Below are positions 1 to 11,289 of a stretch of DNA of 64,000 nt, in pieces. The stretch spans positions 3,811,654 to 3,875,653 of the forward strand of contig OY986970.1 in assembly GCA_963920575.1 (NCBI GenBank). The letters run 5' to 3'. Each line of letters begins with the position of its first letter. Positions within the stretch are counted from its first letter, which is position 1. The DNA is from Narthecium ossifragum (taxonomy: Eukaryota > Streptophyta > Magnoliopsida > Dioscoreales > Nartheciaceae). A model generated the notes under the pieces. That model saw only the letters and a list, made by a program, of their open reading frames with translations, had not been told where the DNA came from and did no database searches. Made by a program: the position numbers and the translations under genes.

Positions 1-1900
1 ACCGACCACAGGTGGCAGCCCATGTTCACCTGGGTGACTAAAACTGATGACGTGGCGCCTGTTCAGCTTCCCACTAAGTATCAGTTACTGATGACGTACC
101 CTATACCAGCCATTCTAAGCTTGCTCATGCATACACTCCTCACCACACCACTTGTATAATATAAGGTCTTGATTGAGAGTGCCATACCATCTTGGAGCTC
201 GAAGGGCGATCGGACGGCCGGCTTCCCTCCAATCGCTGTGGATCGTTGTACCCTGGGAGCTTTTTGCCTCAAGAACCAGAAGCAAGGGTGGTGGGCAAAT
301 AAAGCTTAAGGGCATAGTGTGGCACACTGGCCTCGATCAAGCGGTGTTTTTTCGTCAGATTCGTATTCCTTCTCTTTCATTCATTTTCCGGATTAACGGT
401 ACGTGCAGTTTTGTTTTTGTTTAAACTGATTGTAAAGGATTACTTGCTACCCTAGTAAAAGCAATAATCCTAGTCTATATTTCCAACAGGTTTATGGCGT
501 CACGATGGTTGATGATGGCCAAATCACACATCCAACGGTCGAATAAGAAATGACGCGACGCCTGATATTCTCCATATAGATATATGATGATACTGCCCAT
601 GTGGTCCATTAATCACAGGATGGAGTCGAAAGAGGCACCAAGTACTGCCCGCGTGGGAAAGAGAACATCGACTCGCCATCATTAATGAGATGAGACATGT
701 GAGCATAGTCCTAATGACTGCAAGAATGATATCGGGATCGGATGCGACAATTATAACCTGTTGGCCTATAACCTATCGACCACAAAAGGCACATGCTCAT
801 CAATGAAATCAATGCATTGACATACAAGAGATTATTTCATAGGTACGTCGACAGGGTCAAAGCTTATTCATCGATTGACGAAGGAAGTCAGAAAGGTTGA
901 CATCTGCGCATCGATGCATAGACCATGAAGGTATGGACAGAGTTGGGCACTCACATAACAAGTGCACATCAACATCGAAGGACAGGGTTCGGTGAACCTT
1001 TAATCATGTTAAATTCAAAAATCCAGACTCAATTAATATATGGTGGATGAGGTTCAAAGTTTAATGAGACACTTCATGACTCACTCAAGCCGATTCGACT
1101 CGAATAAACCATCAGAGATGAAGCGGAAACCATGTAATGTAACAAACCCCGTCGAACTCGGAGGCATGGGAGTTCACTTGGAAAAATAGATACCACCGTT
1201 CCCCACGATGACATCCATGACGCCCAGGAGGATCACCCAGAGAAAGAGGTCGCCATTTCCAACGATGGCACCCACGAATGGACCACAACTACACGATCCC
1301 CATGTTGTGCATAAGTGCGGGAAGAGTCTCGCTAGCAACACATGGAAGGAATCCGTCAAAGTATAAATGGAATGGAAGGAGAATTCAGAGGGAGATGATA
1401 TCACAAGATCATCCAAGTATTGTTTTTCTACTATTGCACTAGTTCTAACCCTAATTGTAGTTTGCTTTCATCCCAGTTGTAATCAAGCTTTCCGGCAATG
1501 TTGTAATACATCAATTGCGACATTAATGGAAGTAAGTAGTTACTTTGCTTAATTGATAGTTCTCTTGTTAATTGTTCTTTGATTCCTAGGAGTAGTATGG
1601 TCTGCACTTCATAGGAGTAGTTTTATTTTGAGCTTAGGAGCAACATCAGTATAACACTAGGTAATTTAGTTAAATTAGTGGTCATAAATTAGTTTAATTA
1701 ACATCATCATTAGTTTAATTCCTTTTGATTTCATCATTTTTTTAAAAAACAATGGTAGCAAGGTTTGATGTAGGAACAGACGTAGAACACCCAAAAGTCC
1801 TCTTGAGTTGAGATAAGGTAGAACCCTACCCTTCTAACCTTCACGTCGGTTGGTACACCTCATGTACATACCTAACGATCCGGTACCCATCGCGAGTATA
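1..1900. other. Gene-free stretch, possible old LTR remnant
   Basis: No reading frame here resembles a known protein. From about 759 to 1560 the sequence looks like a decayed LTR: a TGTTGG start, a TATAAATGG box near 1361 and a leader rich in CCCTAA-type motifs. I find no matching second LTR, primer-binding site or target duplication, so this is only a suggestion. Confidence 0.3.
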
Positions 1901-1909
1901 ATTTTTTAG

Positions 1910-3115
1910 CAACACTTAAATATGTTGAAGGTTATAAAAATAAATGATTAAATATTTATCAAGCTGGAATGAGCCGCTTGTCAGTTATCCAACTCAATAA
2001 CGAGATTGAGCTGTAAATTTAGCATGTATGGCCAAACTCCAAAGGCTGTGTTTGGATAGCAGGGTATGGGGTGGATTAGATGGAATGAGGAATGAGCGGA
2101 TTCCCCATTCAGTTCATCCTCGTGTTTGGCTCACTTTTGTCTTTTGGAATCAGCGGAATCCAACCAATATTGAGTATTTTTGAAAGCAAATATTTGATGT
2201 AATTTAATTTATAAAATCATTTAATATATTATAACTTAAATTATACCTGAATTTTTAATAATTTCGATCAATCATTTTACATGATTAGATGCATTCAAAG
2301 AATTAATTTGACTTAAATTTTTAATAATTTCGATCAATCATATCTCGTGGGTATTGTTATTATTATAATGAAAAACATGTCTTAATTTGAAGAAAACTTA
2401 AAGTTTTATTATTAACATGCTGTCAAAATTCACTTAGTTCCAATTCAGAGATTTATAAATCAAACACCAGAATCCACAAAATTAGCAGATTCAGCTCATC
2501 CATAATAGACAAGCCAAACGCCAGAATCACCAGATTCAGCTCATCCCATATAGACCAACCAAACAACAGAACCAAAATCCACAGAATCACCAGATTCAGC
2601 TCATTCCCCATTCAGCTAATTCCACAGATTCCTCATTCAGCTAATTCATCAGATTCAGGTTTGCCAAACGCACCCAAAAGGAATAACATATCTCGCTGTT
2701 TGCACAAGAAGACCTATGATACATACCTTCGGGCCGGCCCAACCCAATGGGAAAACCCCAACGAGAGCCCCCTAAAAAAGGTAAAAGCTATTAAACTCAA
2801 AAATAAAAGTTGTCAAGTAGTGTATTTTTAAATAGATGAGTATTACAAAATATTGTAGGGTATGTTTTGTCATGTCTCCGTGTTTGATATCGTCTATTTT
2901 AGCATACCTTTTTCCTTGTTTTTCTTGTTTTTATCTCTTCTATAATTGTTTATCTGAAACTAATATCTTCTCTATCATTTTATAATCTTCAGACAATAGT
3001 AATTGGGAACATTCACCGGTGGATTTTATAGTTTTTGGATTTAAGTCTAACAATTCTAAATCAATTGAATAACATTGCTTACATCAATAATAAAGCTAGA
3101 AAGGACTTATTTGAT
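1910..3115. repeat. Segmental duplication, copy A upstream part
   Basis: Blocks near 1917-2040, 2725-2830 and 2870-3105 recur in the same order near 11295-11395, 11430-11530 and 12040-12310. They share phrases such as AAATGATTAAATATTTATCA and GATATCGTCTATTT. The match is interrupted by a MITE present only here (2044-2675). This is the far-upstream part of the duplicated PR-1 unit. Confidence 0.7.
2044..2675. mobile_element. MITE, Tourist-like, 632 bp
   Basis: The ends are inverted copies: GGCTGTGTTTGG on the left and CCAAACGCACCC on the right, flanked by AAA on both sides. The duplicated copy near 11395 lacks it, which gives an empty site. Its right half carries the same CAGATTCAGCTCATTCC-type subterminal sequence as the element at 13236-14746, so the two belong to one family. 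Confidence 0.7.
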
Positions 3116-5280
3116 AGTTTTGCTTAGGCCAGTATGTATTGGCCCCAGAATAGCTCTTTTGGTGTATATATAAGAGACGGCGAGCGGGCTTGGGGGGCCG
3201 CGGTTAGTGTCATAGGGTCAAAATCTGCACCAAGACGTGTGTGCCCCCCCCCCTTGGCGTGCGTTGACAGCATGCGACCTTCTTTTAACCAACCCTCATT
3301 TGCTTCTTACCAGTCACACAAATATAAATTATGGGAAGAGATTTCAACTTCTTCATTCAGATTTACCATAACACTCTTCTCTTACCCTTATCCATTGAAG
3401 AATAATTGCTTTTAGTATAAAAAACTCTCAATCCAAAACTCTAGCCTTTTTATAGAAAATCCCCTGATCATGGCTGACCTGACCTATCCTTTTAAAAGGG
3501 AAGACACCATGTCTTTTCCTTTACAAAGGACTCTTAGCTTGCAGGCCGGTTCTAACTCCAAACATGTTTCATCTCAACCGTCGCTTCATTAGATCTGGGC
3601 CATCCGCAACTAGGAAAGCTTCAGCTTCCTTTTGATTGACTTCAACCTGATGCACTGTCATAGTTGAACTCCAAGTCCAACGCTTGCTCTCGCACGCTTC
3701 TTGTTTGGGGGGCCGGGTTAGAGTCCGACTCCGACTCCACCCACACGGTTACCCGCTCGTGCCCAAGCGGTCTCCCGCGTGTGCACGTGCGCTGCACGCC
3801 CCTCGCCCTTGGACAACTCCGCATGACTTGCTCGCTGTGCAACCCGCGCGCTCGCGCCATGCTCTCCGCGCGCGTCTTGCCTTGGTGCTGTTGATGCCGA
3901 GGTTCACCATGTCCCCATGGTTCTTGGTTTCGACCAAGGCCTATGGTGAAAGCCTTGAGCAAGGCACGGCCTAATGCCTTAGCCCATGGCCTTGCCAGCA
4001 ACTCAGGGTCTGACAATTAGTGTGTGTGTGCGGGGGGGTGTAGTAAGTGGAGAGATAGCACGTAATATGTAACCGTGCCGCACTAGGCAACCTTATAAAC
4101 CACAACAGTGAGAGAAAAAAGCCCCAATCCGACGGTGGAAGTTTTTTTGGATTCTATCCAATGGAGGGGAACAACCACCCAGTTACTACATAATTACCGA
4201 TCTCTCTCACCTCTTATTTCACTCCGTTGTATCCCTCTCTCCAACTCTCAAACCATGCAAAGTGCACAGGAGAGAACCAGTAACTATATATGTCAAAGAG
4301 GTGTCCGGGTCAAGAAGTAATTTGATAGGCAGCCACGACCAGTTCGGTGGCGCAAGCCTAATCCACGCTATCTTTAGCTTATTGTCAAGAGTCCTAGTTG
4401 ATTATTAATGTTAGTAGTAAGAAAAAGGCTGGATTAGTATGTTGTAGTTAATTATCTTGATTGGGTAAGGCCTATGCTGCTTGTGGCGTACGGCTTAGGA
4501 GTGATCACCCGGACTATTGGACGGCTGTGATTTAGGAAGATGTCTAGTTCATTGAGTCATTAGGGTTTGGGTATTTAAGAGTTGAAGTCATGTAATTCAT
4601 CATCTTCTTCATAATAGAAAAGACAGGGGTTTCCAACCATTAATTGGATCAAAGGTGTGCCTCCGTCATTAATAGAGGACGATCTTGTGCTGCAGACGTC
4701 TGCTACGGCCTTGATCTTATCATAATTCATCAACGTTATTGGATTCTTCGTCTTCTTTCCTCGAATTAAGCTCATAAAACATTGTTAAATTACTAGTCGT
4801 CCAATGAGCTTAAACTAATGTGAAGAAGTAAATTAAGTCGTTTAGTTATAATTTTGCCAAACGATCCATAATTTCCAACACGTGGAATAGTCAAGTAAAT
4901 AACATACTCAAGTAACTCAACTATAAAGACACATAAGAATTGTGTTGCTGCAATGCTCCCTTTACCTTACAATGGTAGTGGTTGTCAATGTATTTATACT
5001 AGTATCGATTAGTGATTACAGAATAAAAACGGAATATGTTGAGCAAGTACAACAAACAAGAAGGATAAGAATTTTAAAACAATTAATCATTAAGATATGA
5101 TGTTATCTTTAACTACCGTTTTAATCTTATCCTCTATATAAACTAATAGGGGCAGACTTTAGCCTTTTCACTTCTTTAAAAAAAAAAAAAAAATAAAGAT
5201 AGGCCAAAAGGCTACATGAAGCTTAACTAAGGGGGGGAAAACTCTAGCAAGGCCAAACTTATAAAGGCATGAATTTGAAC
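3116..5280. other. Non-coding insertion-rich stretch of copy A
   Basis: About 2.2 kb is present here but absent at the matching junction of copy B near 12320. A GC-rich block at 3650-4010 gives open frames on both strands with no family resemblance. 4800-4920 matches 27225-27345 (upstream of PR-1 copy C). A 17-base A tract lies near 5179. No gene is supported. Confidence 0.5.
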
Positions 5281-5599
5281 TCGTTGATGTGAAGAGATAG
5301 ATTTAATCATTGGACTCATAATCAGATGAATAGATTGCGGAATGAATCCTATCCCATCAGGCCTCCTCGACTATTGTCCTCCCCTAGGAATACTATGAAA
5401 GGAAAAAAAAAAAAACACTACATAGATATAGGTCTCTTGTCCTTGAAATCCAGCGGTTGGATTAATCAGGCGGTAGGTGGGTGGGGGGCAGTTGGGGTCC
5501 AATAATTCTGATTGGCCAACTCGTGTTAGATTTTAAATTAACAAGCACAAAATTTTCTTCCTACCATGCATGATTAGGAGAGCTGGAGAGAATCGGATG

Positions 5600-5884
5600 T
5601 GTAGATGTCATTCCCTTCACCTGCCACATTTGCTAATCGCATTCATAATTAGCCCCTTGAGCCCGATATATACATGAATTCCACTACCAACTAGTCTATG
5701 ATTGATTGATTCCTATACAGTAGGAGCAACAACCATCTAACCTAAATTCGATTTGCTCAGAAAACGCAACCAATTCTAAACCCTATATAAATCTCTCCAT
5801 TCTCACTCAACCTCCATCAGTCACCAGAAAGAGCAAAGAGCAAAGCTTCTTCTATTATTAGTCTGCTTCCCTTCTTCCATTAAA
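5600..5884 (+). promoter_or_regulatory. PR-1 copy A promoter and 5' leader
   Basis: A conserved block begins near 5609 (TTCCCTTCACCTGCCACATT) and recurs upstream of the other three PR-1 copies. A second shared block near 5676-5700 reads TGAATTCCACTACCAACTAG. A TATA box (TATATAA) lies at 5784-5790, about 95 bases before the start codon. The leader is CT- and A-rich, as in the sister copies. Confidence 0.75.
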
Positions 5885-6397
5885 ATGGCAGCCTTCTCAT
5901 TTGCCATTCTAGCTTCCGCCATTCTCCTCCTCTTCAACCCGGCCAGTGCCGACGCGCCGCGTCGAGCCCTGATCACCAACTCGAGCACCATTTTGCAGTT
6001 CCTCGACCCTCAGAACACCGTCAGAGCACGGCACGGCCTCCCACGTCTCCGGTGGAACACAACGGTGGCGAACTACGCGAGAGGGTATGCCAGCCTGAGA
6101 AGTGTCGACTGCTTACTGGTGCACTCGGACACCAACTACGGCGAGAACATTTTCTGGGGCCAAGGACATCAGTGGACGATCGCCGATGCCGTCAACGCCT
6201 GGGCCGCGGAGGGAGCCAACTATGACTATCAGACCAACACATGCAAGCCCGGCGCCGACTGCACGCATTACACGCAGATGGTGTGGAGGACGTCGCGGTT
6301 GCTAGGCTGCGCTAGGGTTACATGCCATAATGGTGATACCTTCATCACTTGCAACTATGATCCTCATGGCAATGTCATTAATGCATGGCCCTACTGA
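5885..6397 (+). CDS. PR1: Pathogenesis-related protein 1 (CAP family), copy A
   Basis: A single-exon gene for a 170-residue secreted PR-1 protein. PR-1 proteins act in the apoplast, bind sterols and serve as defence markers. Residues 1-23 form a signal peptide ending ASA. The CAP domain follows: YGENIFWG (85-92), HYTQMVW (128-134) and the C-terminal CNYDPHGN (156-163). Six cysteines are present (76, 120, 126, 142, 147, 156). The CAP cavity residues seem retained: His80 (VHSD), Glu87 (GEN), Glu109 and His128. The usual AHN at the domain start is PQN. The last 11 residues, PHGNVINAWPY, fit the CAPE peptide pattern. The start is fixed by the signal peptide and by identical starts in three sister copies. 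Family assignment is firm; the trigger for expression is unknown. Confidence 0.95.
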   Translation: MAAFSFAILASAILLLFNPASADAPRRALITNSSTILQFLDPQNTVRARHGLPRLRWNTTVANYARGYASLRSVDCLLVHSDTNYGENIFWGQGHQWTIADAVNAWAAEGANYDYQTNTCKPGADCTHYTQMVWRTSRLLGCARVTCHNGDTFITCNYDPHGNVINAWPY

Positions 6398-7700
6398 CAT
6401 GCCTGATATGCTTCACAACTCGAGGGATGATCAAGTGATCTTATCTTTGTTATTACCAATCCCAGTGCCTCTATTTGTTGTTTCGGATGCACCATCTTTA
6501 TTTTATATCATGTATATGTGTTTAAAATAAGACAGAATTGGAGTTCATACCGTACGTTTTGATGGAAAGCTAGCTTGATAATTTGATTCACTGGCCAGAA
6601 AGCAATGTCTACGTACGGTGTACTTAATTCCAAAGATATTTATTAGTTGTAAGGAGTAGCAGTGGGAATGCGTGACATGGGGTTTAATTGAACTGAAAGG
6701 ATTCTAACTAATTAATTTAACGGAAAAGCTTAAGCGACGAAGTTTATTAGTAATATGGCCTGATATTTTTTTTCACTGAGTTCAACTTAAAACCTAGGTT
6801 ACCTACGATAAGACTTCAAAGAGGAAATCAGATCGAACATCTAATTATTGAATCTAACTAGCACAGAATAGCCTACTCCAACAGGCCACCCAATCCTTCA
6901 AATTACAAGAGCGAGTAACAAAACTAAACAGAGTTCAGAAATGAAACATCGGTCCATATCAACTTTGCAATTGCCTCGGCCACCTCTGTTGGGCTTTGCC
7001 CAACAAAGCCCTCAAGGATGGCCATTGCGGAATATATGAGAGTGGACTTTCACCACTAATCTATTTTCATTTGTTCTAGGTTGTTAATGAATCAATATTT
7101 AGAGTAATGATCGAATTATGTTTTTCATTACTTTGTTAAAGAAATTGTGCCCAAAATAATCTTATTGGGCTTATTTTCACTTTGTTCGAGTTATGGTCGA
7201 ACCAAAATAAATATCGAGTCGTTACTATTTTACGATCGAGCTATTAGCGAGAAAGTGTTGAATATATTTTGTCTTCAAATTTCCAATTTCCTTAAAAGAA
7301 AGGTGAGGGACATTCGACTAATATTTAGTCTTTCAAATTATTAATGATGCAATTAAGAACCAGCCATTTAGAGTTTTAACCAAGTGATATAGGTGATCAG
7401 AGTTAGGAGTCGGTCGACTGGGTCAACTCAAGCTGGGATCAATATTATTCGAGCTAATTATATTCTAATTAGAGTGTTTCACCATAGAAAAATGGTGGGT
7501 AAAGGTTCTCAAGCATTAAAGGTGCGGCTGTGCATTCAAATGAAAACTTCAACAGCCCAATAAACTTTTTGTACATATAATTGGTGAATAGCCATGTTTG
7601 GAGAACTTGTTTATTTTATAGTACGGATAAAAGTTTTTAAACCATTTATTCCCTGATTCATAATTTTATAACAAAAATGCCCTTATCCTCCATGGTGGAT
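6398..7700. other. 3' flank of PR-1 copy A
   Basis: 6520-6700 and 6955-7005 are close to 26680-26870 and 27080-27135, the 3' flank of copy B, so the duplicated unit extends past the gene. An AATAAG-type signal near 6527 could serve 3' processing. The rest is AT-rich with no recognisable gene. Confidence 0.6.
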
Positions 7701-8439
7701 GTGAGGGCTCCATTCTTCAGCGACATCTAATGGTCGTCGGAAGTGGTGACGAGAAGAACCCTCGTCGCTGATCTCCTCCGACCCGTCGCGACCTCACTGG
7801 TCTCCTCCGACCTCCTCCTCCCGACGACGAGCTCGCGATCCCCATTGCCGATCTTGGGATGGAGGATCGTAACAGATGGGGATAAGGACGGACTGAGAAA
7901 AACCAGTGGAGGAGCTCAGGATCATCGCACCGTCGGGACGGATGGAAGCTCGGGATCGCGACGGTTGTGATGGGGGTGGCGACGGAGCGGCATCAGAGGA
8001 GCTCCGGGATCGCGATGGATGGGGATCGGGACGAACAGAGAAAAAGCAGGGGAGGAGCTCGGGATCGCCGCACCATCGAGACGGACTAAAGCTCGGGATC
8101 GCGACGTCGGAGGAGCTCCGGGATTGCGACGGTTGTGATAGGGGTGGCGACGGAGCGGCGTCGGAGGAGCTCCGGGATCGCGACGGAGCGGCGTCGGCAT
8201 CGCGTTCCATACCATCGGAGATCGCGATCTCACGGATCTCCGTCGTCGTCGATGAAGGGGAAGGGGGAAGGAGGAGGTCGCAATCCCGTCGGAGAAAGGG
8301 AAGAGGGAAGTAGGATCGGACGAGGCTGCTGTGGGAAGAGGTGAGAGGAGAGAGAGAAAGCAGGGGGAAATAGGACAAATGTGAAAAGTCATGGGAAAAT
8401 AATAGAAAACAAGGTAAAATGTTGAAAAATAGAAAAAAT

Positions 8440-10050
8440 ATGTTGAGAAATAGGTGAAAAATACCAAAATTGTGGTTGAAAGTAACGACCAAAATTGTGG
8501 AAAGTAACTACCAAAATGGTGGTGGAAAGTAAGTAACAGAATTATGGAAGTAACTATCAAAATTGTGAAAAGTAGCTACCAAAACTGTGAAAAATGACTA
8601 ATAAAATTGAGGAAAGTAATTATCACCAGCATCGTGGAAAGTGACTACCACCAGCATTGTGGAAAGTAACTACCACTTAAGTCGGCCCTAATTTTTTGAA
8701 AAATAACTATCATGGAGAAGGGGCCCCCAATATTTTTCTTCATTTATTCCATATTTTTCCTTATTTTAGTTGATTTTTTTAACATATTATTAGTGAAAAG
8801 TAACTACCGTGGAAAGTAAGTATAGTGGAAACTAAAGTTATTTTTCATTTTAAAAAATGCAAAGTGAAACTCCCCTACTATTTTTCTTGATTTTCCCCAT
8901 ACTTTTCTTATTTTAGCTAATTTTTGCACTTATTATTTATGAAAAGTAACTGCCGTGAAAAATAACTAATAAAATTGTGAAAAGTAACTACCTCCAGCAT
9001 TGTGGAAAGTAACTCCCATTTAAGTCAGCCCTAATTTTTTGGAAAGTAACTACCATGGAGAAGGAACCCTCAATATTTTTCTTCATTTATCCCATACGTT
9101 TCTTATTTTAGTTGATTTTTTCACATATTATTGGTGAAAAGTAACTACCGTGGAAAGTAACTACCGTGAAAAATAAGTATGGTGAAAACTAAAGTTATTT
9201 TTAATTTTTAAAAATGCAAAGTGAAATCCCCCTACGATTTTTCTTGATCTTCCCCATAGTTTCATTATTTTAGCTAATTTTTGCACTTATTATTTGTGAA
9301 AAGTAACTACCGTGAAAAATAACTAATAAAATTGTGGAAAGTAACTACCACCAGAATTGTGAAAAATAACTACCACTTAAGTCAGCCCTATTTTTTTGGA
9401 AAATAACTACCGTGGAGAGAGGCCTCTGCTATTTTTTCAGCTATTATTTGTGGAAAGTAATTACCGTGTTTTCCCAATATTGAAAAGTAACTACCATCTG
9501 ATAAGTTACTTTCCACCAAATTACTCTTCAACAAAAATTGAATCTTTTTTAAAAATAACTATAAATATTGAAAAATAACTACAAATATTGGAAAGTGAAT
9601 TTCCCCCACAAAAATGAATTTTTTTAAAAAAGTAACTACAAATATTGAAAAGTAACTACAAAAATTAAAAAATCAGAATTTTTCTATTTTCAATCATTGT
9701 GAAAAGTAACTATCAAAATGGTGGATGAAAGTAAGTACTAGAATTGTGGAAAGTAACTACCACCAAAAAAATGTAAAAATGAGCTATCATAATTTTGGGA
9801 AGTAATTAGTACAAAAAAATGTGAAAAATAACTACCAGCATTGTGGAAAGCAACTACCACCAACATTTGTGAAAAGTAAATATTATAAATGTGAAAAGTA
9901 ACTACCGTGGAGAAGGGGCCCCCACTATTTTTTTTTTATTTTCCCTATATTTTTCTTATTTTAGCTTATTTTTTCACATATTTTTTGTGAAAAGTAACTA
10001 TCGCGGAAAGTAACTTCTATTTTCCATGAAAAGGAAGTACCATATTGTAT
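8440..10050. repeat. AGTAACTACC-type short repeat array
   Basis: The motif GAAAAGTAACTACC or GGAAAGTAACTACC recurs many times, mostly in one orientation and at irregular spacing. A longer unit of about 340-360 bases is superimposed: 8680-9020 and 9020-9383 match along their length (starting AAGTCGGCCCTAATTTTTTG or AAGTCAGCCCTAATTTTTTG), with partial copies near 9380 and 9900. Confidence 0.8.
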
Positions 10051-10242
10051 GAAAAGTAAGTTCCATATTTTTCACAATATTTTCCATTATTTTCTTATTT
10101 TTCCCACTATTTTTTTTCGAATTTTTCTGAATTTTTCTCATATATCATACTATTTTTCTTCATTTTTTCCCTTTGTTTTCTGTCACCCCGTTACTTACTC
10201 ACTCTTAACATTTTTTTTCCGACGGCTTAGAGTCGTCGGAGC

Positions 10243-10304
10243 TGTGAGCCAAAAGCGGACAATATTGTGTCGGGCGGGACCCAGTGGAGGGCCAGGGTGT
10301 TACA
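10243..10304 (+). mobile_element. Cassandra LTR 3'-end fragment
   Basis: The stretch GTGAGCCAAAAGCGGACAAT onward to GTTACA matches the 3' end of the Cassandra LTRs found at 32.46-35.19 kb. No primer-binding site follows it, so it is an isolated fragment inside the GC-rich block. Confidence 0.7.
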
Positions 10305-10944
10305 TGATCGCTAGGCGAGGAGGGACGATCGGCGGTCGGGGAGATCGGAGGAGAGGTCGGTCAAGCGTGGGGAGTCGATCCAAAGACTTATCGTGTTGTT
10401 TATCGGCGGTTTAGGCGGATCCAAGGTAACTCGTCGGTTGGAGGCGGTGGCTTAGTCGGAGGTGGTGGTCGGAGGCAGCTGCGACAGAGAAGGGGAGGTC
10501 GGCGCCGGTGATGGGGATCCAGACCACGTCGTGACGTTGTCGGCGTCGGAGAAGGGGAGGTCGTCGGTGTTGGTGGTCGGCGATCTCAGGATCGGGACGG
10601 GGAGCTCCGGGATCATGACGGATGGGGATCGGGACGAACAGCTCCGAGATGGCGAGCTTGGGATCGCGTCCTCGATTGTTGGAGATGGTGACGGGGGCAG
10701 GGATGGGAGGGAGATCGAGGAGGAGAGGAGGAGAGGAGGGGAGCTGGAGAAGTAGGTGGCGGCGGGGATGGCACTGGGAAAGGAGGTGGCAGGGGTGCTG
10801 GGGATCGGCGACGGATGGAATCGACGACGGCAAACTCGGGATTGGTGACGAACAAGGGAGGAGGATAGTTACATATAGATACTCTATATACATAGTATGG
10901 GCATTTTGGTCCAATAAAAGTTTGAATACCTAATGCCAAAGAGT

Positions 10945-11124
10945 GGTTATATATGCACCACACCGAACTGAATCGGTGATTAACCATCAAATTTTTGATA
11001 CAAGTTCGGTGGTTTTCCACTGAAATTTTTGATATAGTTCGGTGGAATGCCACCGAACTATCTTACCTGACAAAAAAATGGGTGTGGTGCACTATCAATT
11101 TTTGTGATGCATATATAATCACCC
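10945..11124. mobile_element. Small MITE, about 180 bp
   Basis: The ends are inverted: GGTTATATATGCACCACACC at the left, and GGTGTGGTGC followed by GCATATATAATCACC at the right. The interior holds repeated TTCGGTGG and CCACCGAACT arms that could fold back. No coding capacity; superfamily uncertain. Confidence 0.6.
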
Positions 11125-11126
11125 AA

Positions 11127-11161
11127 TGTCAATAAGTCATGTTTTAAATGACTTATTGACA
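11127..11161. repeat. Perfect 14-bp hairpin
   Basis: TGTCAATAAGTCAT is followed by a 7-base loop and then its exact reverse complement. It adjoins the MITE at 10945-11124. Confidence 0.8.
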
Positions 11162-11289
11162 AATCACTATTTTTATATCCTACGATCCAACCATCTTATA
11201 TGCTGATACAAGAATTAACAGCCGAGATCAACTCTACCCCTTGTTTTAAACATATCTAACAAAATCGAAAATATGAGAAGGAAATAATT

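Larger units (their letters stand above)
7700..10935. repeat. GC-rich block around a long AGTAACT array
   Basis: Two GC-rich direct-repeat blocks (about 7740-8330 and 10310-10860) share phrases such as GGATGGGGATCGGGACGAAC. Between them, 8440-10050 holds many scattered copies of GGAAAGTAACTACC and variants. Long open frames on both strands are low-complexity by-products of the GC-rich repeats. The architecture suggests a non-autonomous DNA transposon, but I could not define its ends. Confidence 0.55.

Noticed and set aside
3642..4016. 124-codon minus-strand frame
   Set aside because: Open on both strands in a short GC-rich patch inside an insertion absent from the duplicated copy; no domain.
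7794..8560. Long minus-strand frames of 212-232 codons
   Set aside because: Arg/Ser/Pro-rich products of GC-rich direct repeats running into the AGTAACT array; no domain, and frames are open on both strands.
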